Shown: positions 1 through 12,032, counted from the first letter of the stretch. The stretch: DNA of 64,000 nucleotides from Pelodera strongyloides (GCA_036852015.1 JAANDG010000483.1:1-64000); one strand, 5' to 3'. The notes: generated by a model not told the origin, from the sequence alone. Made by a program: numbers and translations.

Positions 1-19
1 AGCGAAGCATGCATCAGAG

Positions 20-250
20 ACAGACTGTCGATCGCGCTTCTGCTTCAGAATCTATGACGTCAAAAACAAGTAGACGTGCAAAGTTCACCGTAGATCAAAA
101 GTAACGATGCCAAATGAAGCGAATGCATCCTCGAAAGGACGTCAAAACGTGCAAAGTTCACCGTAGATCAAAAGGATTCACGATCGCGTTTCTTCTTCAG
201 AATCTATGACGTCCAAATAAATCGACATGCAAATTTCACCGTAGCTTTGG
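20..250. repeat. Degenerate direct repeats at window start
   Basis: Two related blocks recur: one containing cttcagaatctatgacgtc (near 43 and 193) and one containing tgcaaagttcaccgtag (near 78 and 150, and a weaker copy near 228). No reading frame or known family was recognised. The stretch from 250 to 690 shows nothing further that I can support. Confidence 0.6.
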
Positions 251-689
251 CTTAGGAGTCGAGATAGAGACTTGGGCCCTATGATCACCATTGCTCAGAA
301 ATAAGAGATAAGTTTAATGGGCGTGGTATCTTAAGGTCACCTTTTGAGATGTGTTAATTGTTAATTACATTTCCTCAATAAACCTTTATATAATCGATCT
401 GTCCGTAAATGAATTTTGTGTGTAGGGTCCTATCGTACAACTGGGCCTATTCCCGTATAGTATTTACACGAATTGAGTGGCGGCGGTCTTCGTTGAGCTG
501 TACGAGATTTGGTTCAGGTATCGGTTGTGCTGTCTACTTGATCTTCGTAAAATCTGCTTGGCCTTCGTATTTTACAGTGGGTCAAATGTAAATTAACATG
601 AAAAGAGAGAAACACACAGAGGCTGAGCACATTCAGGAGGCTCAGCTTTTCACGCGGTGTAAAAATTGCAAGAAACGAAAAATCACAGT

Positions 690-1070
690 ATCGTCGTCGT
701 AAGATGTACGTTACAGTTTTGTATACTGTCGTCGTCGTAAGATGTACGTTACAGTGGGTATACTGTCGTCGCCGTGAGCTGTACGTTACAATGGGTATGC
801 TGTCTTCGTCGTAAGCTGTACGTTACTGTTTTGTATACTGTCGTCGTCGTAAGATGTACGTTATAGTCAACGTGGGTGTACTGTCGTCGGCGTAAGATGT
901 ACGTTCCAGTGGGTTGGGTATACTGTCGTCGTCGTGAGCTGTACGTTACAATGGGCATACTGTCGTCGTCGTAAGATCGTCGTAAGATGTACGTATAGTC
1001 ATCGTGGGTATACTGTCGTCGTCGTAAGCTGTAAGTTACAGTGGACTGTCGTCGTCATAAGCTGTATGCG
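690..1070. repeat. GTCGTCGTC-rich minisatellite
   Basis: About nine imperfect units of roughly 35-45 bp, each built from tactgtcgtcgtcgtaag followed by a gtacgttacagt-type block. Unit length varies because a ttttg or gggta spacer and short additions differ between units. The small open frames here on both strands are consequences of the repeat and are not called as genes. Confidence 0.8.
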
Positions 1071-2384
1071 ATCTACCGTGCTGTATTCATTGTCATACTG
1101 TAAACTGATCCGGCGGACCGTATATTTAATGAATTTAACCTTGCGGGTAAGAATTAGTCAGGTTCTCTTGTCATACCGTACACGAGTGTCAGTTTTGACA
1201 TTTGCCAAGCTAGTAGTGTGCGGTGCGGAACGTTTACATAGTCACTTCGTTATCGTAATGTGTTGTGAATGTGACAAGTCTGTTGCAAATTACACTTGGT
1301 AGTCTACCGTATGGTATGACTAACGGGAGTTGATCTGTATCTGTAATAGCCGGCCTGTAATGTTTACCAATAACTCTTATCCTACGCTTCTATTCTGCAC
1401 GTCCTACTCTCTGATGCATCTATAAGTTCTAACTATAAACCTAGAGGTCTGTTATACCGCGCGAAATGGCGCGAAATGCAACACGGCCATGCAATACACC
1501 CCCAATATTCACTCAATAGCGTATGCTTAATTCGTTACTACTTGCTGTGAAGAAGCCCCAAAATGCTCCCGTCCCCGCTGCGCGTGGACTAGAGTAATTC
1601 ATCGTAGACCCAACCGAATGCAATAATGGTGTAACAGAGAGTAAGTAAGGCACCCATATCCCTTGTCGTGAGTGGCCACTCACTCCGCCCCATTTCGTAA
1701 TTTTGCTCGGTATGTACACGTACTCCATGGAGCTTATTGATGTGAGCTGATTTCCAGTGAACACCTTCCCGCTGAATCTTCATTTGGGGGAGTTGCATTT
1801 GCTGTTTCTGCATACATCGCAAATTGAGCTACCGGGGTCACCAGAAAGGACCGCCGCAAGATATATTTCAGCTTAAACTGATCTCACCAGTGTTATATAG
1901 AAGAAACACCGTGGTGAGATATACACTACTTTTTGTTATACACTACTTTTTTTCATCATTTCATTGTGATGCACACCCTGTGTTGTTTAATAAATAAATA
2001 AAGTATGCGTAAAACAATTGCACCTTTATTTCCTTCCCGAGGAAATCTGGCTATATAGACAGAGATCCTGAGTATCTACAAACAGAGATAGATACCCGCG
2101 GGACACACGCGGGACACACGATAATAAAATAAAATAAAGATGCCATTGTTTCACACCTACGGTATACAGTTCCGTAAAATCGACGCTGAAAACTACATCG
2201 GCCGCACCGTTTACACAAATTATGAACAACCAATAAATATAGGTCAATTTTCGTGGGCCGATCCTGCCACACAATTCTTGCAAGTTATTTTGCAAGCACT
2301 TAGAAGATAAACAGATCAACCATAGGTTTGGTGAAATTCTTTATTACCATCACGACCGTTCGTAGGCAAACTTGCAGCACCGAG

Positions 2385-2471
2385 TTACAATGCGTGTTTA
2401 CATAAGCCACAGGCTCGGAGGGAGTTATCGACCCCAGTCCATTCTGCAAAGTCGTGAGCTAACGTTGCTCC
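2385..2471 (-). CDS. Lectin copy 1, exon 8: CTLD2 C-terminus and stop
   Basis: Acceptor CATTTTCAG, then 28 codons and TAA: HDFAEWTGVDN, ACGLCKHAL. The W...C-x-x-C-K ending is the expected close of a CTLD. In copy 2 this exon keeps the same length and cysteines while several other residues differ. Confidence 0.75.
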   Translation of the reverse strand, partial: GATLAHDFAEWTGVDNSLRACGLCKHAL

Positions 2472-2619
2472 CTGAAAATGTTGGCATTTTGAACCAATTT
2501 CTAAAACTAACGTGTACTGTGTCCTGGTTGACATAAATGCGTGCATATAGTATAGAAAAAAATCGGATTTTTTACATTTTGAATTGGCAGAGTGAAGCAC
2601 TTCCTATGGTGCTCGTTAA

Positions 2620-2795
2620 AGCGAAATACCGGCCGGTTTTTGAAACGCACTGCGTACACCTGCTTTCTTGTGCAGCGTGTGCAAATGAGCAAAAATTAGA
2701 ATAAACACTAGACCCCCAATTAGACTCCACGTTGCATAGTTGCATAGGAAGGCAAGTACTTGAGATGCGTTTCAAAAACCGGTCGGTATTTCGCT
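2620..2795. mobile_element. Foldback MITE, AGCGAAATACCGGCC family
   Basis: Inverted termini AGCGAAATACCGGCCGG... and ...CCGGTCGGTATTTCGCT flanked by TTAA on both sides. Other copies are at 19,446-19,619, 43,197-43,370 and 63,941 to the window end. It abuts another element that starts AGGGACAGGCTGACGAG at 2,800. Confidence 0.8.
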
Positions 2796-3734
2796 TTAAA
2801 GGGACAGGCTGACGAGAATTTTTTTGTTATGTGCGTCTAATAATGAAAGTCTGAAACTGAAATGTACTATTACTAATCATATTTTTATGCCTAGTTTCAG
2901 TCGTTCAAGTTTCAAGCGGGCGCTGCTGAAATTGAAAGGGGAAGGAAGCCACGCAGAGAATCTTTAAAGTTTCCTGCTCTCATACCGAAGAATCTCATAT
3001 CTCATACCTGCTCTCATACCGAACTGCTCTCATACAGAAATCGAGCTATGGACATAATATTCGATGCTTTCCATATTGATCCCTTACCCTGTTAACCCAA
3101 ATGAGTCTGTACCAAAGACTCCACAGCCTTAGACAGTTGACGAAGAAGATCCGACGCAGAACACGTCCTAAACCGCTACCAATGCTACAAGCCATGCTGC
3201 CTAGATTTGCATGTCCTTTGTATTTTATTCCTAATTCCTCGAGAGATTATTTTATTTGACTTCGAGTTCTTTAGATAAATTAATTCCTCCAAACGAAAGC
3301 GCTGAACCTTACAATGCTTTTTTTTTTTGGAAGGTCAAACCATCATCCTTCGATAAAAGGAAAAAAATATAGGGTGTAGTTTTCGTGATTCTCCTCCTTT
3401 TTCAAGACGAGGCGAAAGTGCACAGTTTATGCACGCTCGAGAAAAATTAAAGTCGCTCGAGAAGGAAAATAGTCCAGTGGCTACCTGCTGCGGGACCATT
3501 CTTGGCGTCTATAGTTGTTCTCGTGTAGTGCTAATCTACGGTAAATTTTCCCATACTTGGAAGCAAAAATCGGCAATTTTTACCATGCATTGAAACCCCA
3601 TAATGCAATGAGGCGCAGCTCAAGAGTGCGCTGCGCAGTTGGCATTTCTCGAGGATACGTTTCACAAGGTTCTTATTAATTCATCCGAGAAAAGCAAGGA
3701 CATTTTCACATGTATACCGAGTCCAGCATACCCT

Positions 3735-3802
3735 CGGTTGCCCATTGGAAACATCCGCGCTTCGCAATCAGCCGACCCGTGTTCGAATCCAGCCACATAC
3801 AC
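3735..3802 (+). tRNA. tRNA-like sequence (pol III box B)
   Basis: A degenerate tRNA-like stretch ending in gtgttcgaatcc (box B-like), present in both duplication copies (second near 44,487-44,555). No convincing cloverleaf could be drawn, so it is probably a SINE or decayed tRNA. Confidence 0.3.
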
Positions 3803-4526
3803 TCAATGCCACCGAGGCGAAGCCAAAAAAAAACCCGACTACTGTCCAAAGTAAAGATATTTATATATCTACCGACTCCTCTCTGTCGCTAAGTTGTTAT
3901 CTAATAGTCCCTACTGTATAGCCACAACGCCATGTTTCCATCCTATTCCTGTTCTCCATACGGCTTAAACATGATAGCGTTTTGCATAGCACGGGTATCC
4001 TTTACCATAGTTTTTTTAATCAGGGGCATGCAAATTTAAATGTGCCGAATGCGCCGATTTGAGAACGAGAGCCATTATGGGGTCTCGATGTATGCCGGAT
4101 TTTGCTTCCAAGTATGGCTTTAATTACCGTAGATTGGCACTACGCGAGAACAACTACATACCGCCAAAAAATGGTCCCGCAGCGGTCGCCACAGGACTAT
4201 TTTTTTGCGAGCGTGCATAAATTTTCCATTCGCCTCCTCTAGTATTATCAATGGTGCATTTTCTAACTTTCAAAGGTGTATGCAAAATCGTACACGAGAT
4301 GCACATTTGATACTTGGAAGCAAAATGCGCTGTTTTTGCCATACATCGAGACCCCATTAGAATGTTCAAATTTACATAAACTTCTGTTTTGAAAGAGAAA
4401 ATATGGTAAAATAGAATGTCCGTAGCTACCAATTATGTTGCTGACTAGCATATGTATACTATGCAACTATATTATCATGTGTAACCTCGTGCGGATAGTA
4501 GGAAAAATACGACCCTTTAAATTTAC

Positions 4527-4783
4527 TGACATATTTTTCGGGCTGCGTGTGAAGTGCGAAGATGTAACGTAGAATATCGCGCCAGTAACGAATTTGTGGA
4601 ACACACAATTGTAATCATCTCTGTTACGCACTAGATTAATCGAGCATCCGTCGCGGGGGCAGTCCCCTTTGAGATTTACTTTCATTGTGTAGTTCATGGG
4701 CGTTCCATCCTCCCACATCCACGCTTTTGCGTTAACGTCCCAAAAAGCTCCTATCCAAGCTTCAAGACCGTTATTTGCCAAAC
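4527..4783 (-). CDS. Lectin copy 1, exon 7: CTLD2 core
   Basis: Acceptor AAATTCCAG. Begins LANNGLEAWIGAFWDVNAK, then AWMWEDGTPMNY, and cysteines in GDCPRDGC and DDYNCVF. The donor is placed at TCA|GTAAAT (4,527), giving phase 0 to exon 8. The 3' part (HFTRSPKNMS) is less CTLD-like, so an earlier donor is possible. Confidence 0.8.
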
Positions 4784-4949
4784 CTGGAATTTATTCATGT
4801 AACAATTCGCGACTGAATTAATTATTATAGTTGGCACTCCCTAACATACAGAGCACAAATTAAAGGGATGGGATCAGTAGAACTAGTCTTAGGTTTACTG
4901 TTCCTTTATTTGCTAAAGCGTATTCTGTTTTATTATCTCTTGTCGAAAA

Positions 4950-5367
4950 TAAGGAAACCTCAAAGGAACGTCACGATAAATTCGTCATTTTTATTTATTA
5001 AATACTGGAAGGTGTGAAGGAAGATATGGTACCAATATGAAGCTAAAGTGAGACGAATTCAGCGAGGTAACTCACTGAGAATGGGAGTGACTGGAAAACA
5101 ATATATTGTGAATGAAAGCAATTGCCCATTGCGGCCGAGATTGAATACCCTGCAGTGACAGCACATCACAATTGTCTAACACTGCAGGGTATTTATTATA
5201 TTATAATGAGCCTTTTCCCAGACAATTGTGTATCTACTGTAGTCGAGTAACTCCCATTCACAGTGAATTCTCTCCCCGAGTTTTTTTTCTGAAACTTGGC
5301 ACAGGTGTCGAATGTTAAAAAAATTAAATAAATAAAAATTGCGAAAATATCGTGACTGCGTTCCTTT
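4950..5367. mobile_element. Foldback MITE, AAGGAACG...CACGAT family
   Basis: Outer arms aaaggaacgtcacgataaattcg and cgaaaatatcgtgactgcgttcctt are imperfect inverted repeats. The copy 2 version (45,694-46,517) has a Helitron inserted inside it. A lone end lies at 33,690-33,727. The interior has smaller inverted repeats and no gene. Confidence 0.65.
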
Positions 5368-5738
5368 AAAGGGTCGGGCTCACGAGATAAACAATATTTT
5401 TATACTCTAATATAATATTCCTATTCTCCATACGAATCTACACATGGGAACGACATTTTGTAGATTTAGCTACTAGGCACGGCAATTATAATGTCCAGAC
5501 ACTTCGTATTATCGTACATTTGCGTTTAACATACATGCGAGTTAATCAGACTATATGCAAATTTAAAGGGATGGGTTCACTACAAAATCACCTTGCTTTA
5601 GTTTGATTGTACAAAGGTAGACTTAAACAAAGAGCATAACAAATGTTTCTTGAATTACTCCCTAGGGAAGATATTAGGTAAAAAGTATTGATCGGTCTTC
5701 CGATAACATGAGTAAACAAGATAAACTAAGGAAGTTAA

Positions 5739-6183
5739 AGGGAGTGGCCCATGAGGAAAAAGTTTACCTCAATTTACTTGCACAGAATGTCTGGAATTTT
5801 GGAAATATTACTGTAAAAACCGCATTTCTTTGCACCTAGAACTCACAGAGTTATTCCCCGGCAAACAGTTCGGCCAGGTACCGTAGCCAGAATCAATTTT
5901 AGCGTTTTTAGGGCATTACAATATTAGAAACGCTTTTTTATTATCTTAGGAATGTTCTTCATTCATTTAACAATTATTATGTAGAGAAATAATGCTAATG
6001 GACGGATATAAACCGTAAAAACGTATTTTGACGTTGCTGCCTACGGTACCTGGCCGAACTGTTTGCGGGGGAATAACTCTGTGAGTTCTAGGTGCAAAGA
6101 AATGCGGTTTTCACAGTTCATGAAATTCCGGACATTCTGTGCAAATATATTGAGGAACGCTTTTTTCTCGTAGGCCTCTCTCT
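5739..6183. mobile_element. Foldback MITE, AGGGAGTGGCCCA family
   Basis: TTAA-flanked. The arms carry cagaatgtctggaatttt... and ...aaattccggacattctgtgc, with a second inverted pair around cagttcggccagg and ggccgaactgtttgc. The copy 2 counterpart is 46,784-47,232. Confidence 0.75.
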
Positions 6184-6227
6184 TTAAGAGATATGGCTGA
6201 AACACACTGTTTTGAGCAAAATGTTTT

Positions 6228-6993
6228 GACGTATGACCTTGGCAAGCGTCACGGGCTGACAGCGAGTGCCAGTCACAACCGTTTATTTCTCAGAGAAAAT
6301 CTACAACGTTTTTACCTGTCAGAGTTGGAGATAACTCTGCTGCCAGTAACAACCGTAGATTTCTCAACGAGAAACCACCCACGTTCGCACCAGTTAGAGT
6401 TGAAGATAACTCTGTCTAGTACAAACCGTGAGAACGGTTTAGTGCCTAAATCTGCAGCAGTCAGGCGGCGCCGAGACTCTGTTCAGAACGTATCAGTTTC
6501 AAGGAAGAAGGCGGTGCCGATCTATCCCCTCTAGAACTTCAACGTAGCACAAGTCTGTACAAGCAAGGCGGCGCCGATGCTTGTAACAGAGAATAAGAAG
6601 TAGAAGCGAACTCCTGAACGCCAGTGTTGTGTATCAAGGGTATTACTTCTGATACAACAGAACTGAGCGACAAGAGAGTGAGACGATCTTCGAATAACGG
6701 ATTTATTAGCGATGAAGACGGGCGAGGCGATATAATGAGCGAGATGATAAGCTGATGAGTGTTTAGGCCGTAGCCCTTATATACGGATGCCTACGTGCAG
6801 ATCAAACACCAATAATATAAACACTAATAACTTGCGGATATTTGCAATTAGTTAATTTGCCAACGGCAAGACATAGTGTACTCCACTGATCACTAAGGAC
6901 GAAAAGATCAGTGAGCAGATGTGAGTGAGTAACACGTGAACAACATAAGTAACAAAGTAACAAACTACAAACATCTTACCGTAATACCTAACA
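6228..6993 (-). repeat. Gypsy 3' LTR
   Basis: 766 bp, nearly identical to 10,458-11,388 apart from a foldback insertion in the latter. On the minus strand it starts TGTTAGGTATTACGG and ends near GGTCATACGTC. The exact 3' edge is uncertain because the expected CA end falls a few bases inside the shared region. Confidence 0.88.
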
Positions 6994-7053
6994 CCTCCAA
7001 CCTTAGTATTTAAGTTATACTTAAAACAAGAAAACAACAATTATACTAATGGT
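6994..7053 (-). other. Gypsy segment between pol stop and 3' LTR
   Basis: About 60 bp of AT-rich sequence. Some polypurine runs are visible (aaaacaag on the plus strand), but I cannot name a clear polypurine tract. Confidence 0.5.
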
Positions 7054-9042
7054 TTAATAACGCTTATTTGACGGGTTGATCTCCACCTTCGTCGTTGTCT
7101 TCCTTGCACGGCTGGATCGACGTAGTGGCGGTGTAGTTGTCACATCGGCTGGCGGCGCCGTAGAGGCAGCATCTTGGAAGATCTCCTCATCGTCCGGAAC
7201 TTCTTCTGGTACAGAGTGTTCAGCATCCTCAACTGTGTCTGTGACAGTTAGCGGTGGAGTCATTGACTTCGGGGTAGACTCCTTCAGGTTCGACTTCGGT
7301 CGTGGTGGGATATCGAATGCATCCAGCAAGATGTGATAGGCTCGGCTTTGGTTGGCAACAGTCCTCAGCCTCATCTGATTAGCATGTCGACGGATAAGGT
7401 TCTTGCGTCCTTCAATCCTCGCATCGTACATCACACTACCGTTCTTCTTGACTACTGTAGCTTCGATCCAAGTAGGTTTACTCTGGACCTTGTAGTCAAG
7501 AATGTAGACTAAGTCTCCGGGATGGAAAACTGTAGCCTTCGAACCGTGTTTCCTGTTAAACTGCTTCTCCATACGTTCGTCCTTGACGATCTTCCTCTCA
7601 GGCCTGGGTTTCAACAAATCCCACGATGTGCGCAGCTTTCTATTCAGAAATGCTTCAGCTGTCGACTTGCCTTCGGGAACGTTAGATGACGGCGTCATAA
7701 GGTATGAGAGCAGGAACGTCTGAAGATTCTCTACAGGGCTTCCCTCCCCCTTCAATTTCAGCAGCGCCCGCTTGAAAGTGTCAACGAACCTCTCCGCTTG
7801 TCCGTTTGATTGCGGGTGGAATGGTGGTGATCTGATATGTTTGATCCCATTCTTTGCACAGAACAACGCGAATTCAGCACTGGTGAATTGCGTTCCATTG
7901 TCTGTTACCAGCGTCTCTGGCATGCCGAATTGTGAGAAAATCTTCTTCAGGTTGGATATCGTAGCAGACGTAGTGGTTCGATCCATAGCAACGATTTCTG
8001 GCCACTTACTATATGCGTCAACGACAAGCAAATAGTATTTTCCTTCAAGTGGTCCAGCAAAATCAGCGTGTACTCGTTCCATAGGTTCACTTGCCTTGCT
8101 CCACGATTCCAAATTCGTCTTTGTCGGTGCTTTCTGAGCACGATTGCAGTTAGCACAGGACTTTACCATGTTCTCAATGTCCTCGTCAATGAATGGCCAA
8201 TAAACTAGCGATCTTGCGTCTTGCGAGTGTCTTGGTGCACGCAACTTGTGCAATTCCTTTATGAACCTGCCGTAGTAGTTGATCTTGCCGATGAAAGAGC
8301 GTAGCTGACTGCGGTCTTTCGGTTCGGGCATCCTCAAGATTGGCTCTATCTTGGATGGATCAGACTTGCGACCTTCTGCCGAGATAATCATCCCAAGGTA
8401 CCTTATCTCTCTTGCAGCAAAGATGCACTTCTCGAAGTTGACGTGGAAACCATACTCCGAGATCCTTTTCATGCAGGCATCTAGGTTCCGATTGTGTTCC
8501 TGTAGCGTTCTACCAGAAACTATCACATCATCAAGGTACGCGCAACAACCTCCGAGACCGGCAATCATAGCGACCATGATCTTTTGGAAGATTCCAGGAG
8601 CTGTCTTGACTCCAAAACACAGTCTGTTGTAACGGTACAATCCTCGATGAGTATTGATGACGAACAAGTCCTTGGAGTCGTCCTCTAGCTCAACTTGTAG
8701 GTAGGCGTCCTTAAAGTCGAGCGTACTGAAGATGGTTCCACCGTTGTTCAGTGTTGTCATTATATCTTCTGCTGTTGGAATCGGATGTGTGAAGTCTTCC
8801 AGTGCATCGTTCAGTCCCGTACTGCAATCGGCGCAGACTCTCACACTACCATTCGATTTCTTTACACAGAGAATCGGAGCGGCCCACGGAGAATATGTGT
8901 CGCGCTCAATGACTCCAAGTTGCTCTAGCCGGTCCAGCTCAGCTTCCACGTTTTCCTTGTAATGAATTGGTACCATTCTCTTTCGGCGAAAAACGGCGTT
9001 TGCCACTCTCTTGAGCTGAGGCACGCTTTGGTCTTCTTGCAC
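7054..9042 (-). pseudogene. Gypsy pol: reverse transcriptase joined to integrase, RNase H missing
   Basis: A 662-codon open frame. Residues about 1-230 are a Ty3-type reverse transcriptase: SPWAAPILCVKKSNG, FSTLDFKDAYLQVEL, LCFGVKTAP and the catalytic YLDDV. After FIGKINYYGRFIKELHKL the frame jumps to the end of an integrase zinc-binding region (VYWPFIDEDIENMVKSCANC), so the RT end, all of RNase H and the first zinc ligands are gone in frame. The integrase core follows (HADFAGP, VTDNGTQF, QAERFVDTF, giving the D-D-E triad), then the C-terminal RKHG...FHPGDLVY domain and an acidic/Pro-rich tail ending SSRARKTTTK. The element cannot be autonomous because it lacks RNase H. Confidence 0.9.
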
Positions 9043-9203
9043 AGACCAAGCTCGGTGGAGAATACATCAGAAAACTGCGTCTTGAACGTAGCAACGTACG
9101 TCGCAGCAGAGTCCTTCGGTGGTGATGTAGATATGGAAGGTTTTCCGGAGACCCGATTACATACAGCATCCAATATAGATCTGAATGACGGTAGACGTTC
9201 CAA
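9043..9203 (-). pseudogene. Gypsy pol, N-terminal spacer with frameshift
   Basis: Continues the protease frame after an in-frame TAG (9,204-9,206) with LERLPSFRSILDAVCNRV... and KTQFSDVFSTELGLCKKTK, typical of the segment between protease and RT. Homology then passes into the RT frame near 9,045, so a one-base frameshift lies there. Confidence 0.75.
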
Positions 9204-9488
9204 CTAGTCCAGGCCTAGGAGATTCATCCTAGCGGTGACGCGCACGACCTCGACGATCTGCTCATCCTGGTAAGAAGCGTTGCACTCGAACGAACCAAAC
9301 AATTCGAGCTGCTCTCCATTGGCTGCGGTCGCGACTATGCTTGGGGTTTTCAAGTTTGGTCGACCCAGCATCTTCCATGTGGCCTCGGAGATAAACGTTA
9401 GATCCGAGCCGGTGTCCAGTTGAAGTCGCAACTTCTTTCCATTCATCAGAATGTTAACGAATCTGCTTCCGACAGATCGCGAAGACAC
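9204..9488 (-). pseudogene. Gypsy aspartic protease
   Basis: Encodes LRLQLDTGSDLTFISEATW with the retropepsin D-T-G-S catalytic motif, then a hydrophobic C-terminal part. It is in the same frame as gag upstream and ends at an in-frame TAG. Confidence 0.82.
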
Positions 9489-10433
9489 TTCATGGACTTT
9501 TCTGTTGCTTTTGTTGTTGTCTTTCTGTTGACAAACAACGGCGTAATGCCCTCTTCTTCCACACTTGTTGCATGATACAGGCCTTCCACAGTACCTTCAC
9601 TTCACTTGTGTGGGCTTTCTTTCGTCTCTCTTGTGCTCTCGGTGATGGGGTTTATTGACGCGATTAACAGCAACGGGGTTCACGGGTAGGTCAATGTCAT
9701 CCTTGTGCTCGTGGTACTCGTCGACGGCCTCAGCGACATCGTCGAGTGTCATCTCTGGAGTACGATCCAGGGTTTTGATGAGCCATGCACGCATCTCCAT
9801 ATCCTCCGGATTGCGCAGGCTATTCAAATAATTGAGCACGCGGAACTGTGAACCAGATGGTTCGATGAATGCAAAATCATCGCAGGCCTTGTTGACGACA
9901 CCGATGTGAGTCTTGTAGTCAACGCCGTGTTGCTTGATGACGTGTAGGCATTCAATTCGTTTCCGGAACAGCGATTTCTTCGTGATGAAGACAACTTTCA
10001 TTTTCTCGAGAACCTAATCCAGACTCATATCCATTGGCTTCTTCGGCAGACAGCGCAATTTCAATAGCTTCTCCTGGTGAGGACCGAGACGAGACAACAG
10101 GAATCGAATTATGTTGCTCTCCGGAACACAAGCGGCTTGAACTTCTAGCAGATCTTCATGATCTTCGTACCAGTCCGTGAAACTAGCACCTTCATCGACA
10201 TTGAATTCAAACGTACGGATGTTCTTGTACAACACATCCAACATTCCCCTTGCTTCGGCGGTCAATGGCTCACTTTCTCGAATTCTTTCGAAAGTAACAT
10301 TTGCTTGAGTTTCTTCTTCCTTCTTCTCTTCCAGACGTTGCAATCTCGCAGCCGTAATCGACTGACTCCCTTTGAGTGCGTTCAGAGAAGTCAGGATGGC
10401 TTGGAGCATTTCCTCAGTGGACTGGACAGCCAT
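9489..10433 (-). pseudogene. Gypsy gag with zinc knuckle, two in-frame stops
   Basis: Starts at ATG 10,433 (MAVQSTEEMLQAILTSLNAL), although the frame is open back into the LTR. It holds a capsid-like helical region (EFNVDEGASFTDWYEDHEDLL), then TAG at 10,011-10,013, further gag sequence (KHGVDY-type and PEDMEMRAWLIKTLDRTPEM), TGA at 9,597-9,599, and a CCHC knuckle CNKCGRRGHYAVVC at 9,531-9,572. All pieces are in one frame, so the stops look like simple nonsense mutations. Confidence 0.82.
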
Positions 10434-10457
10434 GTTGACGAGCTCGGTCACGTCGGC

Positions 10458-11388
10458 GACGTATGACCTTGGCAAGCGTCACGGGCTGACAGCGAGTGCC
10501 AGTCACAACCGTTTATTTCTCAGAGAAAATCTACAACGTTTTTACCTGTCAGAGTTGGAGATAACTCTGCTGCCAGTAACAACCGTAGATTTCTCAACGA
10601 GAAACCACCCACGTTCGCACCAGTTAGAGTTGAAGATAACTCTGTCTAGTACAAACCGTGAGAACGGTTTAGTGCCTAAATCTGCAGCAGTCAGGCGGCG
10701 CCGAGACTCTGTTCAGAACGTATCAGTTTCAAGGAAGAAGGCGGTGCCGATCTATCCCCTCTAGAACTTCAACGTAGCACAAGTCTGTACAAGCAAGGCG
10801 GCGCCGATGCTTGTAACAGAGAAGAAGAAGTAGAAGCGAACTCCTGAACGCCAGTGTTGTGTATCAAGGGTATTACTTCTGATACAACAGAACTGAGCGA
10901 CAAGAGAGTGAGACGATCTTCGAATAACGGATTTATTAGCGATGAAGACGGGCGAGGCGATATAATGAGCGAGATGATAAGCTGATATAGCCCGTATTCT
11001 CGGGTCGACGGGAATGTTCCGGGAGCTCATTCGTATGCAAATTTTTCCTCCAGCTAATCTAGATAGTCGAGAAATTTGCATACAAAGGATTTCTCAAACG
11101 GAACGTTTCCGTCGACCCGAGAATACGGGCTATAATGAGCGATGAGTGTTTAGGCCGTAGCCCTTATATACGGATGGCTACGAGCAGATCAAACACCAAT
11201 AATAAAAACACTAATAACTTGCGGATAGTTGCAATTAGATAATTTGCCAACGGCAAGACATAGTGTACTCCACTGATCACTAAGGACGAAAAGATCAGTG
11301 AGCAGATGTGAGTGAGTAACACGTGAACAACATAAGTAACAAAGTAACAAACTACAAACATCTTAGGTATATACCGTAATACCTAACA
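10458..11388 (-). repeat. Gypsy 5' LTR with a foldback insertion
   Basis: Matches the 3' LTR but is 165 bp longer, mostly because of a palindromic element at about 10,989-11,130. The LTR runs almost directly into gag: only about 25 bp separate its shared edge from the first gag ATG, and no primer-binding site starting TGG is obvious. Confidence 0.88.
10989..11131. mobile_element. Palindromic MITE, AGCCCGTATTCTCGGG family
   Basis: Perfect outer arms agcccgtattctcgggtcga and its reverse complement, with inner arms gtatgcaaattt and aaatttgcatac. A second copy sits at 56,051-56,198 inside a Helitron. The target duplication is short and AT-rich, so its exact length is ambiguous. Confidence 0.85.
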
Positions 11389-12028
11389 GGCGGCTATCTG
11401 GGCCTTGACAGGTTCGCCCCGCACAAGTGGCGCTATTCGGCGAGGATAAACCCGCCGCGAACTCGCAGAGACTGGCGAAAATGCTGCGGCTATCATATAA
11501 CCGCCGCGAACTAGCCTGTTTCAGGCGAAAATGCGGCAGTTATCGGGCGGCTATCGCGTTTTGTGCACACCAGGGTCGCCGCTGGTTTAATTACCCAAGT
11601 TTGAGGTTAGCAGTAACCCCGAGACTCCGAGACCTAACAATGCGTCTCGATACAATTTTTTAACGTGTGCCTTCGGGTATTTTTTGGGCAATGCATTTTT
11701 TTTTCATTCGGTCATTGTATTTTTGTGACAAAGGTATGTTTCTCTGTCCAGAGAACGGGCCCAAGCCTACTATCCAAATAGTGTAACTGAGAATAACATA
11801 TGTTACGTGTGTGTATCCCTTATACAAAGAAAAAGTAAGATGGGAGAAATAGTAAAATTTGGAACAGTACGGTATGGCTTGGCAAATACAGCATATATAG
11901 ATATGGGCAATCTGAAACGTGAACTGGGATGCTCCCTCTCTATGCACATAGTAGCATTTTCACAGAATTAGAGCACATACGACACAGTAACTGAGAATAA
12001 CACATGTTACGTGTGTGTATCCTTTTTA
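11389..12028. other. Intronic DNA flanking the Gypsy element
   Basis: Matches 47,806-48,418. Contains ggcggctatctgggccttgac and short gcgaaaatgcggc repeats near 11,470-11,560, and a duplicated block gtaactgagaataacayatgttacgtgtg at about 11,784 and 11,982. No gene recognised. Confidence 0.6.
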
Positions 12029-12032
12029 TTAA

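Larger units (their letters stand above)
6228..11388 (-). mobile_element. Gypsy/Ty3-type LTR retrotransposon (decayed)
   Basis: Two LTRs in direct orientation (6,228-6,993 and 10,458-11,388) flank gag, protease, reverse transcriptase and integrase on the minus strand. Gag to protease is in one frame, broken by in-frame TAG, TGA and TAG; a frameshift follows near 9,045. RNase H is absent. It lies in lectin intron 6 of copy 1 only. No target-site duplication is visible: 6,187-6,227 does not match the sequence after 11,388, and the copy 2 counterpart has other DNA there. A local deletion or recombination probably followed insertion. Confidence 0.92.

Noticed and set aside
1513..2319. Small minus-strand frames of 70-97 residues
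   Set aside because: No similarity recognised, and the copy 2 counterparts are interrupted or shifted.
6745..6765. CTGATGAG in the Gypsy LTR as a hammerhead core
   Set aside because: No GAAA strand with matching stems nearby.
7076..8962. Plus-strand frames opposite Gypsy pol
   Set aside because: Shadows of a recognisable RT-integrase frame; no protein resemblance.
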